Shown here: in pieces, positions 1-11,729 of the stretch
How the letters are laid out: every line of letters begins with the position of its first letter
How positions within the stretch are numbered: the stretch's first letter is position 1
Position numbers and translations under genes: made by a program
DNA from: Coenobita brevimanus
Lineage: Eukaryota > Arthropoda > Malacostraca > Decapoda > Coenobitidae
Assembly: GCA_032717465.1 (NCBI GenBank)
Contig: CM064691.1
Span: forward strand, 1,219,815-1,283,814
Length of the DNA stretch: 64,000 nt
Direction of reading: 5' to 3'
The notes under the pieces: generated by a model
The model's input: the letters and a program-made list of their open reading frames with translations, nothing else
What the model was told of the DNA's origin: nothing
The model's database searches: none

Positions 1-160
1 TGGGTGCAAGCATACTTTATAGTATGTGACACTGGTTCAACCACAGCACCCCTGATGTCAGCCAATGCAGTACGTGGCCAGAAGAACGCTCCCAAAGTTA
101 TTACCCTGGCGGGACGCGAACCCTCGTTCTTCAGTGTACCAAACACACACTTTACCACCT

Positions 161-173
161 TACCACAGAGGCT

Positions 174-239
<66 letters not shown>

Positions 240-254
240 GGAGCCTCTATGGTA
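161..254. repeat. (TA)n microsatellite within 15-bp inverted repeat
   Basis: A (TA)n run of about 63 bp is enclosed by TACCACAGAGGCTCC at 161-175 and its near-perfect reverse complement at 240-254 (14 of 15 bases). The whole 94 bp can fold as one hairpin or cruciform. Confidence 0.9.
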
Positions 255-605
255 CAGTGTGCGTTTCGCACGCTGCTGAGCGCGGGTTCGCCTTCCGCCA
301 GAGCTGTAAAAACTTTAGGAAGCGTTCACCAAGCCACTCGCTACTTTGGCGGACACAAGGGGTGCTGTGGTTGAATATACTAGTATGCTTGCACCCAATA
401 GGCTTAAGGCGGGCCAATTACACTTGGTTCACAGACTACACACACATCCAAAGCCACTACAACACTACAATCACACTCACAAGCACTTCTCATCCTACAC
501 ACAGTCTCTATCAGACAGGCTAAGCCACTGGGTAGAGATACACTGGCTGTATCGTCCCTGCTTCGGTAGGGATAGGCCGGTCCTGCAGTGGACCTCAATG
601 GCTGA

Positions 606-606
<1 letters not shown>

Positions 607-679
<73 letters not shown>
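607..679. repeat. (TA)n-(GA)n compound microsatellite
   Basis: About 36 bp of (TA)n pass directly into about 37 bp of (GA)n. The flanks from 255 to 840 show no coding signal or recognisable element. Confidence 0.95.
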
Positions 680-681
<2 letters not shown>

Positions 682-999
682 CTAATGACTTACCTTTTTA
701 CAGTTGGGTAGGCTCTGAGCATGATCTACAGGTCAAATGATTTACATGTTTGTCAGATTTGAACCACTTCTTACCTGCTCGATGATAATGAAGCATTGAA
801 CAAAAACATATCACGGAGTTTTCATTACTTGCACGAGCACTTTGAGCAGAGTGTTGCTGCACACAGAAGGTGTAGCTGTACCCTCTATTAACACCACATT
901 GGATTTGACGTCAACATGCATAATCATCGTGCCACGTCCAGCATTAGCAAAGAGGAATAAAACCGCCGGGATGCTGAACTCAAGAACACAATATAAGGA

Positions 1000-1890
1000 A
1001 GCTGCACGCCAATCTAATATGCACCCTACACGTCTGCAAATACGTTATCAGTTCACCGGAAGGGTGCAAGATAGTCTACACCCAGGTGCACAGCGAGCAA
1101 CGGCAAGACCTTACCACCATATTGTTAGGTGCCATCTTCGAAATCACTTACAGACAGTTGCAACGACCGCCAGTGATATTATCGGGACAAGAGGAAGATC
1201 TAACAGTTCATGGATAATTCTCCGACGTCTTACTGGAGGTGACCTTTGTGCAAGTCGACCTTTCCGAGGTCAGAAGTCGACTCATCAGCCCCAACCTGCA
1301 AGACAACACTGGCCTGCAGTAGGGGGTTACCTTGCCAACAGGAGAGATGTCATATTTTCAGATGAGCAAAAGTTCATAGTGAGCTTACCTGATGGAAGAG
1401 TCAGAATTTACTGGCATCATGATGAACGTTTTTGCACGTCACTGGTACTGAAAGAGATCGTTGTGGTGGTGGCAGTGTTATGGTATGGGGTGACATCAGT
1501 GTTCTTTTCCTTTCTCAGCTTGTGTTTGTTCAAGGAAACCTGACAGCGCATCAATACATCACCAATACCTTACAGCCAATTCTCCTTTTGTTGCTGAGCA
1601 GCTTGTTTTTTAATGCAACAATGCACCAACCCATACAGCTAGGATTAACACATGATTTTCTTCATCACCACACTATGGAGATGTTTCGCTGGCCTTCAGT
1701 GTCACCTAAACCCAGCTGAACATCTCTGGGACGAACTTGAACGTGTACGGCAACAGCAGATTCCACCACACAACGTTGCTGATCTGATCCAAGCCTTGCA
1801 ACATCACTGGATTGCTGTTGGACACGTTTTAATTTGTCGTTTGTTTTTGCCAATGCCTCGTTGCGAGCAAGCTTGTGTTGCTGCATAAGG
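1000..1890 (+). pseudogene. Tc1-like transposase relic, frameshifted
   Basis: Three overlapping frames carry successive parts of a Tc1/mariner-superfamily transposase. The first (to about 1480) ends with VIFSDEQKFIVSLPDGRVRI, the region of the first catalytic Asp. The second gives CGGGSVMVWGDIS and FVQGNLTAHQYI. Here the expected DNAPxH motif reads as NATMH, so the second Asp appears lost. The third gives HLNPAEHLWDELERVRQQQ, the region of the last catalytic Glu, and HNVADLIQALQHHW. Several frame changes make it inactive. The helix-turn-helix part before 1000 is badly decayed and terminal repeats were not identified. Confidence 0.85.
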
Positions 1891-2182
1891 TGGTCACACT
1901 AGATCCTGACAGTTTTTCTTATAGGGCATGTGTAAATATGATGAGAATGTTTGGACTGATTTTTGGTACCTAATCCAGTTGTTCTGTATTCAGATATTAC
2001 CTATCCTGTAACACAAACAAGCTGCCGTCAGAAATTTTGTATCAATATACTTTTAAACCTAAGAGTGTGTTTTCATTGCCTCTCGGTATATAACGGTATA
2101 AACAGTGCAATAAGATAGATGCCGGTTATACACTTTCGTAAAAATAACTAGTAACTAAAAAACTACAAATTGATAAAATAAT

Positions 2183-2295
2183 AAGAGGGGAATGTGAGTG
2201 GGAGCAGGATAATGAAATGGAGAGGGACAGGGCGACATGGAGGCGATTTGTTTGTGACCACCCCTTCCGGGATTGAGGCGTCTGGCAATAGATAC
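2183..2295 (+). mobile_element. GATA-tailed LINE (family A) 3' fragment
   Basis: 5'-truncated copy keeping only the last codons and 3' UTR: GACAGGGCGACATGGAGGCG through GGATTGAGGCGTCTGGCAAT and a decayed tail. Confidence 0.8.
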
Positions 2296-2299
2296 TTAG

Positions 2300-3440
2300 A
2301 CTACAATTATATGGTTTGATCTGTCTCTTTACTGCGACTTTAAAACGCTCTGTAGCCTCAACAATGCGACAAACAGCAGCACATCCAAGTGACATCTACA
2401 AAGTTGTCTAAAACCTCAGCTACTTAACTATATTTTGTGGAAGTTAGCTAAAGTTACTGAGCAAGACTTGAAACTATACAAAGGTACATTCGTGGGCACA
2501 TAAAAGTATTCTGGGTGACGAATTATGAGGAGGTGTGATTAGGTGCAGGTGAAGGTGACAGCTTTCTCCCTCTCGCTCCGTTTGAAACTCGGCAGCTATA
2601 ATAGAAATGACCCAGAACTTTGCGTGTGCGTGTGCGTTTGCGTGTGTAATAGTGGCTCTCTTTGTACTCGTATTTTTTTTTATTCATTTGTTTTTCCTTC
2701 CTCTGTTCTGTTATTTAAAAGACAACTGTGCCTTGAACTCCGAATGAAAATGTGTATTTTGTTTTACTTGAAATCAGACGAACACACACACACACACACA
2801 CACACAAAGTGCAGATGATAGACTGAATGGTAAGAACAAGTGTGTGAGTGAGAATACGTGAATAAGAATAACTGATGTAAAGATGAAAGAAAGTGAAATT
2901 CCTGGTCGATATGCATAACTCATTTTAAAGAAAGATCTACTCTAATGGCTGGTGAAAGAGAAGGCGTATTAACTTTCCCAGTCTCGTGGTATATTTACTA
3001 TTTTACGTTTTCTTTAGGTGCTTATATCCACTTTAGGGGTGACTCCTCGAACTGTGAGGGGTCACTGTCGCCTTCAATACGTCTGTTCTCCCGTGGGGGG
3101 TTCGAAAAATCATCTGGTAAAAGTAAGAACAGACTTTAATACATCACTTTACTGGAGAGGGTATGGCGGAGATGTAATTCTTTTCTAAAATCCCAATATT
3201 TTCCTGGAACAACACACACAATTATCAAAACTACAACACATACAACATATTAAACACATACAATTATCAGAACTACAGGCAGGTCCTCAAATTTACTGCT
3301 CAGTGAATAAGGATAAGGGAACAACAAAATTCGTCGAAAAATCTGACCAACTCAAGAACCAACCATTTGAAGAAGTCCCTTAGATGCATATCCCCTAATT
3401 ATTTACCTCCTCCCTGACGTGATGTGTATTTATTGCTTTT
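2300..3440. other. No gene seen; short (CA)n
   Basis: Unique-looking, AT-rich DNA with a (CA)n run at 2781-2807 and a (GT)-rich patch near 2622-2647. No exon, RNA or element was recognised. Confidence 0.6.
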
Positions 3441-3444
3441 TCTT

Positions 3445-4262
3445 TTTACGTCTGGAAGGTTGCGTAGTATTTAGGAAAGATGTTAATGTAGCGGGAAATG
3501 AAGGCTGGATTTAAAAACATTGACTACCAACACCATACCACGTTGAGTACACCGCTTCCCGTCCGATCAGCGAAGTTAAGCAACGCTGGGTCTGGTTAGT
3601 ACTTGGATGGGTTACCGCCTGGGAACACCAGATGCTGTTGGCATCCCTACGTGTCAAGTGGGGTTGGTGGAGGATTAGTGCCCCTCCCTGTAAAACAATT
3701 AACTCTAAGCCATTGGCCACCCCGTCTGGGATATATGGCGTCTGGCAATGATGATGATTACCAACACGAATTATTTTTGCTACGTCTGGAAGGTTGCGTA
3801 GCATTTAGGAAAGATGTTAATGTAGCGGGTAATGAAGGCTAGATTTGAAAACACTACCAACAAGTATTATTCCTACTACGTCTGGAAGGTTGCGTAGTAT
3901 TTAGGAAAGATGTTAATGCAGGGGGTAATGAAGGCTGGATTTGAAAACATTGACTACCAACACGAATTATTTTTGCTACGTCTGGAAGGTTGCGTAGTAT
4001 TTAGGAAAGATGTTAATGTAGCGGGTAATGAAGGCTGGATTTGAAAACATTGACTACCAACACGAATTATTTTTGCAACGTCTGGAAGGTGGCGTTCTAA
4101 TTAGGAAAGATGTTAATGTAGCGGGTAATGAAGGCTGGATTTGAAAACATTGACTACCAGCATGTATTATTCTTGCTAGTCTGGAAGGTTGCGTAGTATT
4201 TAGGAAAGATGCTAATGTAGGGGGCGAAGAAGGCTGGATTTTTAAAAATTGACTACCAGCTC
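3445..4262 (+). repeat. ~98-bp tandem repeat, six copies, split by the 5S SINE
   Basis: Unit of roughly 98 bp containing ACGTCTGGAAGGTTGCGTAG and ATGTTAATGTAGCGGG, ending in GACTACCAACACGAATTA. Copies begin near 3449, 3783, 3879, 3978, 4078 and 4176. The 5S SINE sits between the first and second copy. Confidence 0.9.
3534..3758 (+). mobile_element. 5S rRNA-derived SINE with LINE-like 3' tail
   Basis: Bases 3534-3642 match eukaryotic 5S rRNA from about position 10 to the 3' end, including the internal promoter: A box near AAGTTAAGCAACG and C box near GGATGGGTTACCGCCTGGG. About 115 bp of unrelated sequence follow. The end (GGCCACCCC, then GGCGTCTGGCAATGATGATG) resembles the 3' end of the GATA-tailed LINE of this window. 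The insert is bounded by TACCAACAC at 3525-3533 and 3759-3767, a 9-bp target duplication inside a tandem repeat. This fits the SINE3 class of 5S-derived SINEs. An isolated 5S gene is less likely, because the 5' end is replaced by target sequence and no T-run terminator follows. Confidence 0.78.
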
Positions 4263-4359
4263 ATGTTTAATTTAAAAAGCAGGCTGACGAGGAATCATGA
4301 ATGTAAACTTGACTTGTATCGCTACCACCATGATACATTAAGCAATTAGGCGCCCTGTT

Positions 4360-4437
4360 ATCTTTTGTTTTTTCTTGGAGGGATCAATTAGCGGGTTCCT
4401 GGCCTTTGGTTCCTTCTTTCTTGAAAAAAAAAAAATC
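4360..4437 (+). mobile_element. Jockey-like LINE (family B) 3' end with poly(A)
   Basis: Contains TTTTTTCTTGGAGGGA and GGCCTTTGGTTCCTTCTTTC followed by a 12-base A run. This is the same 3' UTR that ends the long copy at 27531-28748. Confidence 0.75.
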
Positions 4438-4439
4438 AT

Positions 4440-5880
4440 CACATTTAAGATCCACACTGCCTGAAATTGGCTGCCACCTAAAGCTGTCGATAGTTCCTTG
4501 AAAGAGCAGTTTGGAACTTTCTTAGACAAAGCTTTCTTAGGGCCAACATAGTGGTAGACTGACTATTTCTTCCTTCCCTTTAAAATAACCTACCTCAACC
4601 TTATTCCTTCGGGTTACGTGCACTTCCTTTTCCGTGTCCGTTCTGCAGGTGTGAGGGTTCAAATTTACCTCAAAGAAGCATCCCATAGGTTATGTGTGTC
4701 TGTAATGACCGTTCCATTACAATGATTTTTGACTCGTTTTAACCGTACTGTATGCTTACGTAAGACAACAAGTAATCTCAAGCATCTTATTTCTCATGGA
4801 GACAAACTACATAATAATCTAACGTTATGAATTTAGTAAGCGCTTCGGCAGTCGCTACAAATTAATATATTCACGCGAACTTCACTTTTCAAACAGTGGG
4901 CAGTCCAGGCTGAGGGACTCCGGCGTTGGTGGAAGAATCGGCGGGAATGTGTGGTTGGGTATTTAGCAACATAAAAGTTTTGTCTGTCCTGGATGTAACC
5001 TATTCACTAAAGCAGCGTCATATTTGTGTTAGTTTTGCTGTTTAAGGTTTTATTTACCTTGTAGAAATAAAACCGTAAGAAACAAATTCAATAAAATCCC
5101 TCCACCTTACATTCTCAAAGCTACATAACGTATGATGCCCCCAAAATACGCCAAATATTACCTTACCGAACTGAAAGAATTGTCCAACCAGCACTAGGTA
5201 TGAAGGAGGATGACGGGAGAAAAATATCTGGTAAAGTTCGCATTCTGACTGTTTATATATGATGCGGGCTGAGGACTAAGAGTGATAGTGTAGCATGATA
5301 CAAAGTGACTCGGACAGCTCACATCTAACCAGTCTCTCTCTCTCTCTCTCTCTCTCTCATGCACCAACCCCCCTTTCCCCTCTTTCCCTTCCCTCTTCTT
5401 CTCTTGCCCACCACTTCGTTATTTTTTCTGTTCTTACGCAAATATGCAGAGTCCAAACCGGGGCGAATTTGTTGTACCTCTCCAGTAAATAACTATTCCC
5501 TGACAATGGAGGAGAGGTGAGACGTGTGGAAGGCAGGATAGTAAAGATACGGGACTTTCAAAATTTTACTTGTGATAGTGCAGTACATCTCCACATAAGT
5601 ATGATAAATCCAAGTATGATAAATCCGACACGAAAGACGCCGATGACAGTGACGTGACGAAAGAAAGTGACCGATTTTGTCTGCCACGGGTTTATTAAGA
5701 ATTTGCAAAAGTTCGTGAGGAAGGAAACAGGATAGGTGAGTGGACTTTTGATGCAGACTGTAAAATAATAAGAGACGTCACTACAGCCAGCCAAAAAGTT
5801 GTCAAAGTCAGTTCTTGAAGGTCGATGTCCCCTGAGTCTCATTTCAAATTTTTCTGGATGCGTTGTAACTATATACGAGG
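4440..5880. other. No gene seen
   Basis: AT-rich DNA with one (CT)n run at 5335-5359. I found no splice-flanked coding segment or known element. Confidence 0.55.
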
Positions 5881-5882
5881 GA

Positions 5883-5997
5883 AGGGGGAGTAAGTTGGGG
5901 GGAGGACAGCGAAGTGGTGGGTGACAGAGCGACCTGGAGGCGTTCTGTCTGCGGCCACCCTTTGCGGGATTAGGGCGTCGGACTATAGATAGATAGT
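5883..5997 (+). mobile_element. LINE family A 3' fragment, diverged
   Basis: Diverged copy: GACAGAGCGACCTGGAGGCG, then GGCCACCC, GGGATTAGGGCGTCGG and a (GATA) tail. Confidence 0.75.
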
Positions 5998-6206
5998 TAT
6001 AACTGTAGGTGATATAAAACCGGTACACGTTACGCACACCATGGCGTAATTTAACATGTAACCTCTCATGTTTACATAATACGTTGTGATATTCATTTTG
6101 CTATCAGCGTCTTAAGAAAATACAGCCTTCAAAGTTTCGCATTAAGAAAACACTATTAGATGCAAATACAGATCATACATTGTTTTCAGTATGCTTCAGA
6201 TCCGAC

Positions 6207-6497
6207 AGTGATGTGATAGGAAGCGTTAGGAGAAACACACTGAGGTGGTTTGGCCATATGGAGAGGATGGAGAGTGAGAGACTGACGAGGGGAGTGTATG
6301 TGAGTGAGGTGGAGGGGTGGAGAGGAAGGGGGAGGCCAAGGATGGGATAGAGGGATGGAGAGGTATATGAGAGAGGGGTGTGTGAGCTGGGAGCAGGGCA
6401 ATGATATGGCGGGGGACAGGGCGACATGGAGGCGATTTGTTTGTGGTCACCCCCTACGGGATTAAGGCGTCTTGCGATAGATAGATAGATAGATAGT
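6207..6497 (+). mobile_element. LINE family A 3' fragment
   Basis: Starts in the conserved block GTGATAGGAAGCGTTAGGAG and CTGAGGTGGTTTGGCCAT, which encodes the LRWFGHV motif, and runs to GGGATTAAGGCGTCTTGCG plus four GATA units. A premature TAG in the GRPRMGxRDG part shows decay. Confidence 0.9.
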
Positions 6498-7128
6498 TTG
6501 CTGTGTCAGGAAGATAAGGTCTTTTCTTGAACCTTTCTGCAGCTGTCAGATACTGGTCATCACTATTTGTAATCATATAACGAATCACTTTAATAAATAT
6601 CACAGCAACGTAATTAGGAACTAAATTTTGTCACCTTAGATCAGAAAATCCCAACAATTACCATCACACAAACACACGTAGAAATTATTTATGTCGTAAG
6701 CATTTGAAATCTTACGGCCTTTTCAACAGCACTTCCAAAATACTTCTATTGTTTTACAATTCACTATCCACAGCTGCCATCACGCCTGGACCTGCACACA
6801 ACTGTTTATTTTGCATATGGAAGGCAGTGGACAAGTGGTGATGTGCTGTGTAAAGGCAAACTGGAAAATAAACTCACCGATATGACTCTGGTATGTAGTG
6901 ACGTTTGGTTTCAAGGCTAGAACAGAAAATGACGAAAATACCAGCCTCTCAAGAAGCTGTGAGGCGAAATGTAAACACAAGGTGGACGAGTTGTTAGTGA
7001 GGTGGTCTTTCGTCACACAAAACGGGGTTTCAGTGCCACGCTGGATCAGAGAACAGTTTGAGGAAGTAAAATTAATCAAAACTAACCTTCCTGCCCCTAA
7101 ACCCATCGACATGACATTACATCCCCCT
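6498..7128. other. No gene seen
   Basis: No repeat or coding signal was recognised. A short open stretch at 6898-7131 lacks family features or splice context. Confidence 0.55.
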
Positions 7129-7388
7129 TAAAGTCGCGGCGCACTACACTGAGGTTGTCATTATCGTACCCTGGCAACCGACCATTCAAAAGTGCGTCCC
7201 ATCTCGTATCATATTAAACACGAATCATTATACACGAATATATTATACTAGAATATTATTATACACGAACATATTATACACGAATCACTTGCGTCTCATA
7301 TTATACACGAAATCAGACGCACCTTTGAATGATAGGTTGCCAAGGTACGATAATGACAATACCAATGCAGGAGCTATAACTGAGACAG
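7129..7388 (+). mobile_element. MITE with ~75-bp terminal inverted repeats (copy 1)
   Basis: The left arm (GTCGCGGCGCACTACACTGA, then GTCATTATCGTACCCTGGCA and TTCAAAAGTGCGTCCCAT) is mirrored at the right end. The AT-rich centre is built of repeats of TATACACGAA. Copy 2 at 12172-12414 is the same element with its centre in the opposite orientation. No coding capacity is seen. Confidence 0.85.
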
Positions 7389-7394
7389 TCCTTG

Positions 7395-7492
7395 CGTGTA
7401 TTCGGTAGGCACGTAGTATGCACGCCGAAGTGGTGCACGTGAGGGTGTGTGGCACGTACAAGGACTGCTGTGCCTAAAGGAACGAGTTGTTG
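7395..7492 (+). mobile_element. Degenerate 3' part of the tRNA-derived SINE
   Basis: TGTATTCGGTAGGCACG, GCCGAAGTGGTG, then GGTGTGTGGCACGTACAAGG resemble the 3' half of the SINE at 11318-11729 (GCGCCGAAGTGGTGACATGT). It is strongly diverged. Confidence 0.5.
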
Positions 7493-7604
7493 AGTCAATG
7501 AAAATGAGTTGCAAGTCTAGCAGTGTTGTCGGCAATGATCTTTCTCACTCTGGCCGTGATACCTCTTACTAAATACAAAAAAACTCTCGCTAGACTTGTG
7601 TGAC

Positions 7605-8115
7605 CAGTGTGTGTGTGTGTGTGTGTGTGCCTAGTTATCACTTCTCCACATTCCTTTTACTTTAATGACGTCAGCACAGTTTTTCCCACTTACACAAACC
7701 ACTCGCCTTTAGCAAAAATCGCTACACAACCTCCACTCACCTTCATTTCCATCATAACGTTGTTTTTATTGTTACATGATCCATATCCCTCCACGCACCA
7801 CACCACCGACTCTCTTCCTTCCTCCCACCACCGCAACATCCTCCTTCCCTCCTTCCTCCTTCCTTTCCTTCGTCTCTTCCCTTCCCTTTCGTCTCTCCCT
7901 CTTCCCTCCAAGCTTGTTCTTTTCCTCTCTATTACCCAGCAGTTGTGGTACTCTTGCCTCGTCTTTCTTCTCCTCTCCTGTCACCTCTCCTCCTCCAACC
8001 TCCTTCCCCTCCTCTTATTTCTCCTCCTCCTCCTTCTTTTCCTCCTCCTCCTCCTCCTCTTTCTCCCTGGACCCTACACACCGACTGTATTGCACTTTCA
8101 ACTAGACACCATTCG
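7605..8115. repeat. (GT)n run and polypyrimidine (CCT/CTT)n tract
   Basis: A (GT)n run at 7609-7629 is followed by about 300 bp of C/T-rich DNA (7790-8070) with CCT and CTT triplets. The open frames here are composition artefacts. Confidence 0.8.
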
Positions 8116-8552
8116 CTTACGACACACTGGTCCTTCACGTAAAGCAAGAGACAGTTTATATATATACATAAGTTTATATATGTCATCATCAGCGTGTTAT
8201 ACAAGGCACTGGTCTGTTCGTACAACTGGCCTTCACTCCCCACGTGGATACAACCCGCAGAAAAAAGTAGCACTGTGATTCCCTGTGGCCGAGAGAGAGA
8301 GAGAGAGAGAGAGAAGAAAACTAATCATTCTCTCTCTCTCTCTCGGAAAAAATTTGTAACCACTGTCTATTATTTTTATTTAAGAGGGTTGTATGGCGAC
8401 AGACCGATGAAGAGAAATCTGGCCAATTCATCTGCGTAACACACTGATGATGCAAAATGAGCCAGACTGTAAACTGTGACAGGAAAAAGGAAGGAAATTG
8501 AAGATAATCTAGTGTTGCGTGTCCGGATGACGTAGGAAGGCTTTAGATAATC

Positions 8553-8584
<32 letters not shown>

Positions 8585-8638
8585 GAATGAGGGGAAATTG
8601 AGGGTCAGTGAGAGCAACTTCCTCGCCCTTCTTTCCCT

Positions 8639-8691
<53 letters not shown>
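8553..8691. repeat. Two (CA)n arrays around a 60-bp spacer
   Basis: The spacer GGAGAATGAGGGGAAATTGA through CTTCTTTCCCTC between the (CA)n runs recurs at 9555-9613, also between two CA-rich runs. Confidence 0.9.
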
Positions 8692-8696
<5 letters not shown>

Positions 8697-8869
8697 CCCA
8701 TTGGCACCCTGCTATGTTTTTTTGCTTTTTTTTTTTTTTCATATTATTACAATCAGACGCTTTTTTTAACATTAGAACTGACACAGCGCAGGAAGGATCA
8801 GATATACATTCACTTAAACCATTTCACTCCTAGAGGCCGTCTGGAGCTTGCAAATTTTACAAAGAATCA

Positions 8870-9375
8870 TCTATCTGTCTATCTATCACCAGACGCCTTA
8901 ATTCCGTAACGGGTGGCCACAAACAAATCGCCTCCATGTCGCCTGTCCCCCGCCATTTCACTCCCCTACTCCCAGCTCACACCCCTCTCTCTCATATACC
9001 TCTCCACTCCATCCCTCCATCTCATCCTTGGCCTTCCCCTCCCTCTCCCCCTCTCCACCTCACTCACATACACTCTCCTCGTCAGTCTCTCACTCTCCAT
9101 CTTCTCCACATGGCCAAACCACCTCAGTGTGTTTCTCCTAACGCTTGCTATCACATCCACATCCACACCACAATGCTCTTTCACTTCCACATTTGTCAGT
9201 CTGTTTCTCCACATAACCACATCCACACCACAACGCTCCTTCACTTCCACATTTGTCGGTGTGTCCACGTGACTCCACAGGCTCCTTTCAAATAACTCAT
9301 TTCCACTGCTCTAACTTATTCACTTCCACGTTCACTTCCCTGTTTCTTATCACTGCTTTCAAGGAACCAGCATCA
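8870..9375 (-). mobile_element. LINE family A, longer copy with internal deletion
   Basis: On the - strand this encodes the ORF2 C-terminus: LTNVEVKE, then ASVRRNTLRWFGHVEKMESE and GRPRMRWRDG, followed by the stop, a short 3' UTR and a (GATA)n tail at 8870. Compared with the copy at 39270-39860 it lacks an internal piece around 9290-9330. A short segment (ACCACATCCACACCACAACG) is duplicated. Confidence 0.88.
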
Positions 9376-9510
9376 TTCTGAAAATATACGCATCATTCTG
9401 AAATATAAGCAACTGTGAAGGATTTGGCAACAAGACTGATATTGCGATGTTTCCAAGAATCATTTGTCTCCTTGCATCCGAGGGCTTATATTCGTTTTTA
9501 CTGATTCTAC

Positions 9511-9609
9511 ACACACACACACGCACACACACACGCACACACACGCACACACACGGAGAATGAGGGGAAATTGAGAGTCAGTGAGAGTAACTTCCTAGCC
9601 CTTCTTTCC

Positions 9610-9651
<42 letters not shown>
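9511..9651. repeat. (CA)n arrays with repeated 60-bp spacer
   Basis: Second occurrence of the spacer seen at 8582-8639, again enclosed by CA repeats. Confidence 0.9.
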
Positions 9652-9652
<1 letters not shown>

Positions 9653-9700
9653 AGGTGATTCTCTGCATGTTTGAAAGAACTAGCAGTGGACTAGGTTAAT

Positions 9701-9834
9701 GAGAGAAGGTATATGAGAGGGGTGTCTGTGAGCTGGGAGCAGGGCAGTGAAATGGCGGGGGACAGGGCGACGTGGAGGCGACTGGTTTGTGGCCACCGCT
9801 TACGGGATTAGGGCAGTAGATAGATAGATAGACA
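9701..9834 (+). mobile_element. LINE family A 3' fragment with 12-bp target duplication
   Basis: 134-bp insertion from AGGTATATGAG to the (GATA)n tail. It is flanked by perfect copies of GACTAGGTTAAT at 9689-9700 and 9835-9846, which proves target-primed insertion of a strongly 5'-truncated copy. Confidence 0.95.
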
Positions 9835-10032
9835 GACTAGGTTAATAAAGGCTGCAACTAACCCCAGCCACATATAAAAATACCTCCTACGCTTTAATAA
9901 TCCTCTGAGTGAAGAAAGATGAAGGAAAGACGTATGGCAGTACATTACAACCCTCCATCTTTTCGCCCACATCAGTATCTTTGTCGCTTCTGTTTCGTCT
10001 CCCTTCACTTTATCTTTTTCAAATTCTCCATC

Positions 10033-10510
10033 TTGCCTACCTCACCCTCCTTCCCTTCCTCCTCTCCTCACGGCACTGCTTTCCTCCCTTCCTTTCCCTA
10101 AATTTCTCACTCTTGCACCCTTTTCCCTTCCCCTTCCCTCCTTCTTCCTCTCCTCACGACACTGCCTTCCTCCCTTTCTTTCTCTTACTGTCTTTTCTCA
10201 CTCTTGCACCCTTTTCCCTTCCCCTTCCCTCTTTCTTCCTCTCCTCACGACACCGCCTTCCTCCCTTTCTTTCCCTTCTTCTCTCATACTTGCACCCTTT
10301 TTCTCTCCTCCCCTTCCCTTCTTCCTCTCCTCACGACACTGCTTTCCTCCCTTTCTTTCCCTAAATTTCTCACTCTTGCACCCTTTTCCTTTTCCCTTCC
10401 CTCGCTTCCTCTCCTCACAACACCGCTTTCCTCCCTTCCCTTCTTCTCTCATACATGCACCTTTTTCCCTTTCCCTCCCCTCTCTTCCTCTCCACTCCTC
10501 GTTGCTCCTC
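10033..10510 (+). repeat. ~110-bp pyrimidine-rich minisatellite
   Basis: Four to five copies of a unit containing TCCTCTCCTCACGACACTGC, TTCCTCCCTTTCTTTCCC and CTCACTCTTGCACCCTTTTC. Confidence 0.9.
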
Positions 10511-10740
10511 TTCTGCCGCCGTTCCTTCAGTAGCAGCGGTGTGGATTTGAGTGTAAAATAATTCGTTCGATATTGTATTTCAGCGGATGGTTAGTAGTTG
10601 GCTGGTAGTGAATGGTGAACTTCGTGAAAATCGTGTGGGTAGTTGAGTGAGGCCTTTACCTACCAACTCAGCCTTTCATCTTGACGTGCATCAGTCTTGG
10701 TGCATCAGCGTAAAGCAAGTGTGATGTGGGTGGGTTGTTT

Positions 10741-11281
<541 letters not shown>

Positions 11282-11317
11282 GAAAACTTTCCAATCTTAC
11301 CGCCTGTAAACTTTCAC

Positions 11318-11729
11318 ATCTAATCAGTAGCGACGTGGCCTGCAGTCCTAATGGGCCCAGGTTCGAATCCCGGCTGGGGCAGGGAACAGTTTAAGGATTT
11401 GAATTTCTTTAACGCAGGCTTTACTGATCTACCAGAAGACCCGCCGACATGTCGTAAAAATACCCCCGCTAATACCAGTACACCAGTCCTGTATGAGACA
11501 GCCCTAGCATGTACTCAATATAGACGGTGGTGTTGTAAATATACCCCTGCTAATACCAATACACCAGTCCTGTATGAGACAGCCCTAGCATGTATTCAAT
11601 ATGGACGGTGGGTGTTAGCGCCGAAGTGGTGACATGTGGAGGTGTATGGTATGTAGGAGGACTACTGGGCCTTGGTAACGGGCTGGGAAACCTATGCCCA
11701 GAGTCGGACACATAAAAAAAAAAAAAAAA
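11318..11729 (+). mobile_element. tRNA-derived SINE with poly(A)
   Basis: The head resembles a tRNA, with B box GGTTCGAATCCCGGCTGGGG. The body is a 78-bp segment (ACCCCCGCTAATACCAGTAC through CTAGCATGTACTCAATATAG) present twice at 11459-11530 and 11537-11608. The tail GCGCCGAAGTGGTGACATGT ends in a 17-base A run at 11713-11729. The A box is decayed here but is preserved in the - strand copy at 60475-60797. This is a SINE, not a tRNA gene. Confidence 0.88.

Noticed and set aside
3526..3642. Functional 5S rRNA gene
   Set aside because: The first nine bases coincide with the target duplication, no T-run terminator follows, and a LINE-like tail with target duplication marks it as a SINE.
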